DNA of 64,000 nt, taken from positions 558,001 to 622,000 of the forward strand of contig NZ_SOEE01000002.1 in the NCBI RefSeq assembly GCF_004366035.1, given 5' to 3'. A program made the translations under genes and the position numbers. Each line of letters begins with the position of its first letter. The stretch's first letter is position 1. Below, piece after piece: positions 36,006-43,798 of this stretch. Source of the stretch: Cytobacillus oceanisediminis. GTDB lineage: Bacteria > Bacillota > Bacilli > Bacillales > Cytobacillaceae. Below the pieces are notes generated by a model. It worked only from the letters and a program-made list of their open reading frames with translations, was not told the DNA's origin and ran no database searches.

Positions 36006-36817
36006 TCTCTAAGATCAAATAGCATTTCCTCATAAGCTGAAACTTCATACTTTTTATAATTGCTTCTTGTATTAATAATGGTCCTGTCCTGTCTTATTTC
36101 ACTATCTGGCTGAATTATAACGTCATTTTTATTAAAAATGTCTTTGATCAAAATCAGCAATGCAAATTTTGATATCTTTTTATCGGATGATAAGTGATAT
36201 AATCCCGTAATATTCTGCTTAATCATCCAATCAATTGCCTTTGCTAATTCAAGAGTTGTAACACCATTCCAATAAACTTCCTTATATCCCTTAATAGTCC
36301 CTTTTTGCCTCATAAACCATAAAAATAGGCCGATTCCGGAATCTTTTAATTCTGGACCTATTATAGAAGTACGAATGGTTAAATGCTTATCGCTTATGAT
36401 TTCTCCAAGCTGCTTTGATTGAGCGTAAACAGAAGTGCCATCTGGTATGTCATATTCCGTATAATTTCCTTTAGTTCCTAAAAAAACACAATCCGTACTA
36501 ATATGAATCAGTTTGCCATTGTACCGCTCTGTAAATTTGACTAACTGATGCGGAAGCAAGCTATTAACCTGAAAGGCAAGCTTTTGATTATTTGCTGCAA
36601 AGTCATTTAATATCCCGATACAATTTATAATTATATCTGGTTTTTCATTATTGATGACCTCTTCAAGCATCAATGAATCTGTGATATCTAGATAGATTCC
36701 ATCTTTATCTTCTTTATTCCTTGAAGTATAAATAACGTCATATAGCGGCTGCCTTTGAAGATAATCAACTATCATATGGCCAGCCATCCCTTTTCCTCCA
36801 AGGACTAATACCTTCAT
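35987..36817 (-). CDS. RmlD-like 4-keto-sugar reductase
   Basis: A 276-residue NAD(P)H-dependent reductase. It has VLVLGGKGMAGHMIVDYL, IINCIGILNDFAANN and the catalytic triad region STDCVFLGTKGNYTE with YAQSKQLGE (Tyr-x3-Lys). It is one domain, without the C-terminal cupin of CapF/FnlB. That size and similarity to RmlD fit WbvR-type reductases of the L-QuiNAc/L-RhaNAc route better than the FucNAc route. It starts one base after the dehydratase gene ends. Confidence 0.85.
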   Translation of the reverse strand: MKVLVLGGKGMAGHMIVDYLQRQPLYDVIYTSRNKEDKDGIYLDITDSLMLEEVINNEKPDIIINCIGILNDFAANNQKLAFQVNSLLPHQLVKFTERYNGKLIHISTDCVFLGTKGNYTEYDIPDGTSVYAQSKQLGEIISDKHLTIRTSIIGPELKDSGIGLFLWFMRQKGTIKGYKEVYWNGVTTLELAKAIDWMIKQNITGLYHLSSDKKISKFALLILIKDIFNKNDVIIQPDSEIRQDRTIINTRSNYKKYEVSAYEEMLFDLREWMKEK

Positions 36818-37804
36818 CTATATAAACCTGCCTTTCCTTAAAATTCCCCTGATTTCATCCTTGCTCATTAGGTCTTTGCTGGAATTATAGTTTAAAAGAT
36901 TAACCGGTTTATAATTAGCATATTTTTCTTTTAAGCCATCAATATGAATACTTGGCAAAATGACAAAATACTCTTCATCATATGCAATTGTTGTTTCACT
37001 TTCATATTCTGAAAGGAGAAGTTCATGTATCTTCTCTCCAGGCCTGACACCCAGAATGTCAACCTCTATTCCTTTTTTTCCCATATCCTCTGATAAAACA
37101 TGAGCAAGATCTAGAATTTTACATGCCGGCATCTTCATAACAAAAATCTCCCCGCCCATACTCTCAAAAGTGGCTTTGAATACCAGCTTGATAGCTTCTT
37201 CAATTGTTAAGAAAAATCTTGTCATTGCAGGATCAGTAATACCAATCCTTCCTTTTTCCTGTATTTGTTTCTTAAAGACATGGATTACACTTCCATTTGT
37301 TCCAAGAACATTTCCACCTCTTATGCAAACAAATTTAGTGTCTGTGTTAAGAGTATTGGCGTGGATGATCAGCCTTTCCCCCATTGCTTTAGATAAACCA
37401 TAAAAATTGGAGGGATTTGCCGCTTTATCAGTTGAAATATAGACAACTCTTTTTACCTTGTTTTCAATGGCTGCTTCAATAACATTTTGTGTTCCGTGAA
37501 CATTAGTTTTCAATGCTTCTAGTGGCTGATACTCACATACTGGTACATGCTTCAGGGCAGCAAGGTGAAAAACATAATCAACACCCTCAGATGCTTCCAT
37601 GATAATTTCTTTTTCTTTAATATCTCCGATTACAAAATGAAGCAGCGGGTTATTGTCAAATTCTTGCTTCATCAAAAATTGGTTAGATTCGTTCCTGGAA
37701 AAAATTCTTATCTCCTTAGGATTATAATCCAAAAGCTGCCTAACAAGTTCATAACCCCAAGAACCCGTTCCTCCAGTAATTAAAATTGTCTGGTTCTTAA
37801 ACAA
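36818..37804 (-). CDS. UDP-GlcNAc 4,6-dehydratase/5-epimerase (CapE/WbjB type)
   Basis: A 328-residue enzyme of the polysaccharide biosynthesis CapD-like group. Seen are TGGTGSWGYELVRQLL, FVIGDIKEKEII, the active region YISTDKAANPSNFYGLSKAMG with a Tyr-x3-Lys pair, and a late MTRFFLTIEEAI segment. It should convert UDP-GlcNAc to UDP-2-acetamido-2,6-dideoxy-4-keto-L-hexose. The TTG at 37804 overlaps the end of the epimerase gene (TTGTTTAA) and follows GGGAGG. Confidence 0.9.
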   Translation of the reverse strand: MFKNQTILITGGTGSWGYELVRQLLDYNPKEIRIFSRNESNQFLMKQEFDNNPLLHFVIGDIKEKEIIMEASEGVDYVFHLAALKHVPVCEYQPLEALKTNVHGTQNVIEAAIENKVKRVVYISTDKAANPSNFYGLSKAMGERLIIHANTLNTDTKFVCIRGGNVLGTNGSVIHVFKKQIQEKGRIGITDPAMTRFFLTIEEAIKLVFKATFESMGGEIFVMKMPACKILDLAHVLSEDMGKKGIEVDILGVRPGEKIHELLLSEYESETTIAYDEEYFVILPSIHIDGLKEKYANYKPVNLLNYNSSKDLMSKDEIRGILRKGRFI

Positions 37805-38888
37805 CTTCCATGCCTCCCATCAATAATTTCACCACTTTATCAGAAACACCAGTCTCGCCATATCCCTCAGGCAAAGGCCAGTCTCTCTCTCCATTCAGCA
37901 TTACATTTACACAATTTAATATCTTTCCAGAGTCAATACCTGATAGAACATTGCTTCCGCAATCAATTGTTTCAGGCCTTTCAGTTGTCCGACGTACTGT
38001 AACCGTGGGGACACGAAAAATACAGCACTCCTCCTGGACAGTTCCACTATCAGTTAAAACACATAACGCCTTTTGCTCCAATTGAACAAAATCAAAGAAA
38101 CCAAAAGGTTCATGAAATTCAACAAAGGTATTTAGCCTAAATGATTCAAGCTTTTGAAGCTTGGATTTGGTTCGGGGGTGTATACTGCAGATGATTCTTT
38201 TCCGGTAAACCTCTGCCACCCTGTTGATTCCATTCATGATTTCTCTTAGGTGGCTTATATTATCTACATTCTCAGCCCTGTGAATTGTTGCCAAAAAGTA
38301 TTCCTCTTCCTTTAGACCAAGTGACTTAATTATTTGACTCTGCTCAATACTGGTTTTATAAGCACTTAATACTTCTTTTATTGGGTTTCCAGAAAGGATG
38401 ATTCTATTTTTTGGAAATCCTTCTCTCATTAAATTTTCTTTGCTTTGTGGTGTATAAGGCATATTAAAACTGGCAATAGCATCGATTATTTTTCGGTTCT
38501 TTTCTTCCGGAACATCCAGATCGAAACACCGATTCCCCGCTTCCATATGAATAACCGGGATTCCCATTCTCTCTGCCAGGATGGCACTTAATCCGCTATT
38601 TGTATCTCCAAGCACCAAAACCTTATCCGGCTTTTCTTTTAGAAGGATATTTTCTAATTGATTAAACATATTTCCAAGCTGCCCACCTAAAGTGGCCTGT
38701 TTTTTCGATAAGAAATAATCTGGTTCCCTGATCTTTAATTCCCGAAAAAACAGGTCGCTTAATGACTCAGTAAAGTTTTGGCCAGTATGGACAAGTATGT
38801 GTTTCGAGGCAAGCAAATCAAGTTTTTTAATAATAAGGCTAAGACGAATTATTTCTGGTCTTGTCCCCAAAATTGTCATAATCCTCAC
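37797..38888 (-). CDS. UDP-GlcNAc 2-epimerase family (CapG/FnlC/WbvD type)
   Basis: A 363-residue nonhydrolysing 2-epimerase with a GT-B fold. It has TILGTRPEIIRLSLI, VLGDTNSGLSA with IPVIHMEAGNR, the catalytic-site LATIHRAENVD and LTDSGTVQEECCIF near the C-terminus. The GTG at 38888 is chosen for the AAAGGAG site 8 bases upstream. It is the first gene of the nucleotide-sugar operon; in the L-FucNAc and L-QuiNAc routes a WecB-type enzyme inverts C2 as the last step. Confidence 0.92.
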   Translation of the reverse strand: MRIMTILGTRPEIIRLSLIIKKLDLLASKHILVHTGQNFTESLSDLFFRELKIREPDYFLSKKQATLGGQLGNMFNQLENILLKEKPDKVLVLGDTNSGLSAILAERMGIPVIHMEAGNRCFDLDVPEEKNRKIIDAIASFNMPYTPQSKENLMREGFPKNRIILSGNPIKEVLSAYKTSIEQSQIIKSLGLKEEEYFLATIHRAENVDNISHLREIMNGINRVAEVYRKRIICSIHPRTKSKLQKLESFRLNTFVEFHEPFGFFDFVQLEQKALCVLTDSGTVQEECCIFRVPTVTVRRTTERPETIDCGSNVLSGIDSGKILNCVNVMLNGERDWPLPEGYGETGVSDKVVKLLMGGMEVV

Positions 38889-39018
38889 TTTGTGCACTCC
38901 TTTCAGCTAAAATCATTATTTCAATTCGTCCCTATTAACCTATTCATATATCTTTGATTTGAATAGGTTTGTATCATCTATTTAAGTTAATTTTTTTGCT
39001 GTCAAAATAGATTCTTTG

Positions 39019-39045
39019 AAAAAAAAAGAAGGGTTGCCCCTTCTT
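39019..39045 (-). terminator. intrinsic terminator of cysteine-containing protein gene
   Basis: AAGAAGGG / CCCTTCTT stem with a 4-base loop, followed by a run of T on the minus strand. Confidence 0.9.
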
Positions 39046-39072
39046 CACATAGTTATTTGTTTATTCATAGAA

Positions 39073-40299
39073 TTAATCATCTAGTAAATTAGGGAAAGTA
39101 ACACAATCCTGTACAACCAGATCTTCATCCGGTACAAATCCTAATCCTGCTGCAGCAAATGTCACCAATGGTAATCCCGCAAGATCAGTAAGAACAATGG
39201 CATAAGCATCTGGGGCAGCACCGATGTTTTCAATCAGTGTCAATGTGAACAAAACAGTACGATCAGCTACACCAGGATCTGCAAAGCTTACAGTACCTGA
39301 ACCTTCGACAGTCATAGTTGTAATTCCTAAAACTTCTGTACATTCCGGCATTCCAATTTCTGCAGCAGTAAACGTGAAGCTTTGATCCACAGTTCCTGTT
39401 CCTGTTCCTGTTGGAACTACGAAATCTTCTACAATCCACGAAATGGTGCTTCCACTCAATTGACAGTTGTCGCAAATTTCGGCGTTTAGTTCAGTAGTAA
39501 ATGACCCTGCAACTAATGGTGCATCAAAAAGAATTCCTGCGAAGGTAATATCAACAGGACCAGTCAATGGATCAGTATCCACAAACGCCTGGCAATCACA
39601 GTTGTCACGCGGGAAGAAGTCACATTGTGCAGGCCACTCGAATTCCGGACAAACGCCGTTAGTAGGAAGTTCAATGTCATTTGGACGCGGGAAGCAGAAT
39701 TTAGCAAGTACTTCTAGTTTTACGTCTGCTTCTACTTGAATCTCGAAACAGATATCCAGCATAACCTGAAGGCCAAGGTCTGGATCTCCAGTTTCGATGA
39801 AGTTAGTGTCACAGTCTAGTGAAATTAAACGGCAGAACACGTTATCAGCTGTAAACGGTTCTGGAGCACATACAACTAGACGGCGGGATTCACTGATAGT
39901 CGGACGGAATTGGCAGATGATAGCGCCTGTGCTATCAAAAATAGTAATGAGTGGTCTGATAGTGAAGATGACTTTTACAATGGCCACTTCTACTAATCTT
40001 CCACCAAGAGTAATTTCACGTCTTTCGATTCTGGAAGATACTGTGCACAATGCGTTTCCATCCGTATCTGGAGGAGTCAGCGGGAAGAATCCTCCTACAT
40101 CCGGAACCTCACATGTTACATCCAGAGGTGTTCTTCCATCAGCAACCGCTGCAGCGACTGCAGCTGCGCAATCATCCGGCAAGGTTATTCCTGTGTCTTT
40201 AGAGATAGCATCAAAAACCCAGTCATAAACCTTGGATACCCGAATACATTCTTCTTGAACGTTATTAGGAGTCAATTGGGATCCTCTAATAGGTTTCAA
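39073..40299 (-). CDS. cysteine-containing putative surface/spore protein, 408 aa
   Basis: A 408-residue acidic, beta-rich protein with about 20 cysteines and no signal peptide or membrane helix. The TTG at 40299 follows AAAGGATG. The N-terminus has NNVQEECIRVSKVYDWVFD, a Cys-x-x-Val-x-Lys-Val-Tyr-Asp-Trp-Val motif that I recall from uncharacterised spore-surface-type proteins. A middle part holds paired Cys (RDNCDCQAF, AEICDNCQLSG). The C-terminal part is a beta-rich acidic domain with a GTGTGTVD run. Absence of a secretion signal with many cysteines suggests assembly from the mother-cell side of a spore. A candidate sigma-K-like promoter lies at 40336-40361. Confidence 0.7.
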   Translation of the reverse strand: MKPIRGSQLTPNNVQEECIRVSKVYDWVFDAISKDTGITLPDDCAAAVAAAVADGRTPLDVTCEVPDVGGFFPLTPPDTDGNALCTVSSRIERREITLGGRLVEVAIVKVIFTIRPLITIFDSTGAIICQFRPTISESRRLVVCAPEPFTADNVFCRLISLDCDTNFIETGDPDLGLQVMLDICFEIQVEADVKLEVLAKFCFPRPNDIELPTNGVCPEFEWPAQCDFFPRDNCDCQAFVDTDPLTGPVDITFAGILFDAPLVAGSFTTELNAEICDNCQLSGSTISWIVEDFVVPTGTGTGTVDQSFTFTAAEIGMPECTEVLGITTMTVEGSGTVSFADPGVADRTVLFTLTLIENIGAAPDAYAIVLTDLAGLPLVTFAAAGLGFVPDEDLVVQDCVTFPNLLDD

Positions 40300-40335
40300 G
40301 CAAATCATCCTTTCTAATAGGTTGTGTTTTCACTT

Positions 40336-40361
40336 CATAGTATGGATATATTTAGAATTGT
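40336..40361 (-). promoter_or_regulatory. candidate sigma-K-like promoter
   Basis: Read on the minus strand: AC, 15 bases, then CATACTATG. The sigma-K consensus is AC, 15-17 bases, CATANNNTA; the last pair differs. Offered as a hint only. Confidence 0.3.
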
Positions 40362-40395
40362 GTTCTAATCAAATAGCCTGTTTTTGTTGATTCTC

Positions 40396-40424
40396 ACGAA
40401 TTCGGTCTCTTCTTCATATATATA
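40396..40424 (+). promoter_or_regulatory. candidate sigma-K-like promoter
   Basis: AC (40396-40397), 17 bases, then CATATATATA (40415-40424). It is close to but does not exactly match the sigma-K consensus. Low confidence. Confidence 0.28.
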
Positions 40425-40462
40425 GGTGTTACAAATGCAATTGATAAAAGGAGACTGTACAC

Positions 40463-41647
40463 ATGACCTATTCTGTTTTTATTGATGGCGAACTTTTAGG
40501 CAAAGCTCTCTATCAGTCAGCAGTTAGCCTGGCATTATTTTGTGAGCAACAGGGATTTGAAGCAGTTATTGATCAAAACAAAGAAACCATTAATATTGAA
40601 ACCGGAAGAAAGCAGCACCCTATCTCAATTTCATCTCGTTCAAAGAACCAGCCGAGCAAGGACGCTGTTCTAAAATTGAATGATATTCTTAAAGCTGAGG
40701 GTTTGGATCTTTTGAAAGAACCAAGTATCACAATATTTTTGGATAGCATTGACCAGCAGTATTCTGATCAGCAATTGATCATTGAACATAATGTTCTTCT
40801 TGATGAAAGGCTAAAAAATCTTCTAATTATAGAGTTCAATAAAGCAAAAATACCTTTTGTATTAAATGAAAAGAAAAATTTAGCTGCTGATGGGAAACAG
40901 CAATTAGCCTTCAGATCTCAATTTAACGAAAATGATCGACTAATAGTAAGCATATCTCGTGCGTTTATCAGGTACTGCAGCGTTAAACCTAATGCAAATA
41001 ATTCGGCTATAGTGCCAATGCCACTTATAAAGTCCTGGATAAGCTCCTTGTTAGATCAAACATCACTGACTAAAACACAAGAAAAGAAAGCAGCACCAAA
41101 GGTTCCTGAAAAAACCATTAAACCCGAAAAGAATAAAAATATCTCAGCAGTCAACAGTCAAGACCTACGATTAAAGAAAGCAAATGCTGAAGTTTTCCTA
41201 AATTACACAATGCTCATTCCAAGACCGGATGATGAACAAAAAGAGTATATGGTGAACGGTTCAATCATAATGAAAAACACTGGAGATCTCGATTTAAAAA
41301 ATCCTGTCATCTGCATAAAAGTACCCACTGATTCAGGGGTCTCTTTACAGGGTCAGATTCTGCCGCCGAAACTTGTTGCAGGTCTCGCCATGAAGGGCAG
41401 TGATGGAGAAAAAGGCTGGAAATATGTATATGATGACTGGAGAGAAAGAGTGAAAACCAAAGGAGAATATTGGATAACTTCCATTCAGGATTTAACCATT
41501 CCACCCGGAGGTTCTGAGGCATTTAACGGATTAAAGGTCCTCATAAGAGAGCCTAAAAATTCCTCGGTCGGTATCCATGCATTTGTATATTTTAATGAAG
41601 GGAAACAACAATACGCTTCCAACAACACCATTTCACTTTCATTTTAA
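40463..41647 (+). CDS. two-domain protein of unknown function, 394 aa
   Basis: A 394-residue soluble protein. The N-terminal ~200 residues are alpha/beta and resemble in outline an amidase or copper-amine-oxidase-like fold, but no metal or catalytic residues can be assigned. A Lys/Pro-rich linker (PKVPEKTIKPEKNKN) follows. The C-terminal ~150 residues are beta-rich, with IMKNTGDLDLKNPVICIKVP, in the style of cell-surface Ig-like domains. No signal peptide. The ATG follows AAAGGAG. It is divergent from the cysteine-containing protein gene and ends at its own terminator. A candidate sigma-K-like promoter is at 40396-40424. Confidence 0.7.
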   Translation: MTYSVFIDGELLGKALYQSAVSLALFCEQQGFEAVIDQNKETINIETGRKQHPISISSRSKNQPSKDAVLKLNDILKAEGLDLLKEPSITIFLDSIDQQYSDQQLIIEHNVLLDERLKNLLIIEFNKAKIPFVLNEKKNLAADGKQQLAFRSQFNENDRLIVSISRAFIRYCSVKPNANNSAIVPMPLIKSWISSLLDQTSLTKTQEKKAAPKVPEKTIKPEKNKNISAVNSQDLRLKKANAEVFLNYTMLIPRPDDEQKEYMVNGSIIMKNTGDLDLKNPVICIKVPTDSGVSLQGQILPPKLVAGLAMKGSDGEKGWKYVYDDWRERVKTKGEYWITSIQDLTIPPGGSEAFNGLKVLIREPKNSSVGIHAFVYFNEGKQQYASNNTISLSF

Positions 41648-41676
41648 GCCTGTTTTAAACAGGCTTTTTATTTTGC
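41645..41676 (+). terminator. intrinsic terminator after 394-aa gene
   Basis: AAGCCTGTTT / AAACAGGCTT (41647-41656 with 41657-41666) followed by TTTTATTTTG. Confidence 0.9.
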
Positions 41677-41742
41677 ACAATCTGCCTATCAGCACATAGG
41701 ATAATACCAAATGCTCTAATTGTAAGGTTAGGAGGGCACATC

Positions 41743-42669
41743 ATGTTGAATGCACCATTCATAAAAGAAGATGGGAAACAGGACAATAGAATTCTTCAGC
41801 AAAAGGTTATTTACCTTACTGCTGAAATCTCAAAATATAAAAATAAGATTAAGGATTACCAGGAAAATTATCATTACAGTCAATTGGAAACCTTGAAAAA
41901 TGAAAATCAATACTTAAAGGAACAAATACAAAAAAAACAGCAGGATGAATTAGATATTAAAGAAGAACTTAGTTCTGCAATCGCCCACTATAAAAAGAAC
42001 CTGAAAGAACTTTCTTCTAAAGAAGCAGATTACCTCGTTAAGATTGAAACACTAGATGAACAGATCCGGAAAAGTGAGAAGCTCATTTTAACCCTGCAGG
42101 AAAATAACACCTCTATACGTCAGGAAATTGAAGAGTTCCAAAAAAATAGACTCTACCTGCATAAACAACTTTCAGAAAAAGATTCTGAACTGATCAAGTT
42201 GAAAAATGAGAATGAACAACTCCAATCAAAGAATAATGAATTTAAAGACTTAATTGTTTACATGAGAGATGAATTGAACAATTACTCAAATCAATTAGCG
42301 ACAATCGAAAAAAAGGATCAGCTTATTATAGACGACCTGCAATATAACTTATCCATACAAAAAGCGGAAAATGAAAAGCTTCTTCTTGAAATACTGGAAT
42401 ACCGTACCTTAATTAGCGAATATGAAGATAAAATAATGACAAATGAAGCGTATATAGAAGAATTAAAAATAAAAGAAGATACAAACCTTCAGCTTCAACA
42501 GCAAAATGAGCAGCTGCAAGCATTAAACAGGGATTTATATGATGAAAATGTGTTGATGGAGCAAATACAAAAAGAAATAATTGCTCAATTACTATTAATT
42601 AGAGATGAAATCAAGGAATATCCAAACTCCCCTTTTAGATCGGTTGTTGTATCTAACAGTAAACTTTGA
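41743..42669 (+). CDS. coiled-coil protein, 308 aa
   Basis: A 308-residue protein that is almost entirely coiled coil. Heptad repeats extend from ~20 to ~290 (KVIYLTAEISKYKNKIKDYQ, LETLDEQIRKSEKLILTLQE-like units). It is Glu/Lys/Gln/Asn-rich with no Cys, signal peptide or membrane helix. The ATG follows TTAGGAGGG. A second coiled-coil gene follows after 63 bases on the same strand, so they are probably co-transcribed. It may be a scaffold protein. Confidence 0.78.
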   Translation: MLNAPFIKEDGKQDNRILQQKVIYLTAEISKYKNKIKDYQENYHYSQLETLKNENQYLKEQIQKKQQDELDIKEELSSAIAHYKKNLKELSSKEADYLVKIETLDEQIRKSEKLILTLQENNTSIRQEIEEFQKNRLYLHKQLSEKDSELIKLKNENEQLQSKNNEFKDLIVYMRDELNNYSNQLATIEKKDQLIIDDLQYNLSIQKAENEKLLLEILEYRTLISEYEDKIMTNEAYIEELKIKEDTNLQLQQQNEQLQALNRDLYDENVLMEQIQKEIIAQLLLIRDEIKEYPNSPFRSVVVSNSKL

Positions 42670-42732
42670 GGCAATGCTAAAAAATAAAGTTATGTGCAGA
42701 AAAGTTAGAAAATATCAGAAAGGAGAATGAAC

Positions 42733-43434
42733 ATGCTCCGCAATCATACCCCCAATTTGGATAGCCAGATACAGCAGAAAATCACTGAACTAAAATCAGA
42801 ATTAGCCAAATATCAATCCATGCTCAGCCCCTCTTTTAAAAGAGATGACTCAACAGAAGGCAAAAATAACATAAAGCAAATTACTGAATTGATCAATAAA
42901 AATGATATTTTGAGAAAGAAATTGGCTTCATTATCTGAAGAAAATAAAAAACAAAGTTCCTATTTGCATATATTACAGAAGTCAGTTTATGAGCTTCATA
43001 ATAAAGAATTAACTGAAGAATTTTTTATAAAAGAAGATAAAGACTTGATTTACAAATTAGAAAGCCGAATATATGAGCTTGAATTAGCGTTTTGGGAAAT
43101 GCATTGTAAAATTGAGAATTTGGAAAGGGAAAATGAAAGACTGATTAAATTACCTGAAAATGAAAATACACTTCACTTATTCCATAAATCAGATTCTGGT
43201 GACACCAGCAGTGAGATCATTGTATTAAAGGAAGAAAAGAGACTTGAACAGTTAGTAAGTATAGAAACGAACACAGTAACAGCCTTCAGCAATTCAACGC
43301 TTCAAAAAAAATTTTATGATGAAGCTGAAATTATTAACCCTTTAACTGACCGCAATATAGAGCTTGAAAGGGCTATAAAACTATTAGAGGGAAAAATTTT
43401 ATCATTAGAGAATAAAATGAATCATCAAGAATAA
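42733..43434 (+). CDS. coiled-coil protein, 233 aa
   Basis: A 233-residue coiled-coil protein. The second ATG at 42733 is chosen because AAAGGAG lies 7 bases upstream. Heptads occupy ~5-140 (IQQKITELKSELAKYQSML, LEREN) and again ~205-233 (ERAIKLLEGKILSLENKM). The middle is less regular. No membrane helix, signal or Cys-rich part. It resembles the neighbouring 308-residue protein in style, and both resemble the coiled-coil protein at 27.5-29.0 kb. Confidence 0.75.
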   Translation: MLRNHTPNLDSQIQQKITELKSELAKYQSMLSPSFKRDDSTEGKNNIKQITELINKNDILRKKLASLSEENKKQSSYLHILQKSVYELHNKELTEEFFIKEDKDLIYKLESRIYELELAFWEMHCKIENLERENERLIKLPENENTLHLFHKSDSGDTSSEIIVLKEEKRLEQLVSIETNTVTAFSNSTLQKKFYDEAEIINPLTDRNIELERAIKLLEGKILSLENKMNHQE

Positions 43435-43491
43435 CACGCCTTTGAATGGGTCGTGTTTATTTTCTTTCCTTCTCCAATAACCGTTCAGTTT

Positions 43492-43516
43492 GTTTTAAAA
43501 TGCTCATTTTGGGTAA
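43492..43516 (+). promoter_or_regulatory. sigma-B promoter of csbD
   Basis: GTTTTA (43492-43497), 13 bases, GGGTAA (43511-43516). This matches the sigma-B consensus GTTTAA/GGGWAW with normal spacing, directly upstream of a CsbD gene, the classic sigma-B target. Confidence 0.82.
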
Positions 43517-43550
43517 ATAAGAAGCAAGCAAACACAAGGAGGAGATACTT

Positions 43551-43742
43551 ATGAACAAAGACCAGACAAATGGCAATGTGGACCAATTAAAAGGCGAATT
43601 TAAAAAGCAATACGGCAAACTGACCAATAATGAATCCAAAGAAACTGAAGGAAATATGGATAAAGTAAAAGGACAGGCACAGGAAAAATGGGGAGATGCA
43701 AAGGAAGCACTGTCAAAGACTTTTAGTGATCGCAGAGATTAA
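43551..43742 (+). CDS. CsbD family stress protein
   Basis: A 63-residue small hydrophilic protein of the CsbD family (general stress response). The family pattern is complete: NGNVDQLKGEFKKQYGKLTN, then EGNMDKVKGQAQEKWGDAKE. GGAGGAG lies 8 bases upstream of the ATG, and a clear sigma-B promoter is at 43492-43516. The molecular role of CsbD is not known. Confidence 0.95.
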   Translation: MNKDQTNGNVDQLKGEFKKQYGKLTNNESKETEGNMDKVKGQAQEKWGDAKEALSKTFSDRRD

Positions 43743-43785
43743 AAAAAAGTACTCAGCGCTGCATTTGAGCGTTGAGTACTTTTTC
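43741..43785. terminator. bidirectional terminator between csbD and lytE
   Basis: AAAGTACTCAGCGCT / GAGCGTTGAGTACTTT forms a long stem (one G-U) with T runs on both strands. Confidence 0.92.
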
Positions 43786-43798
43786 ATGATCAGAATGA

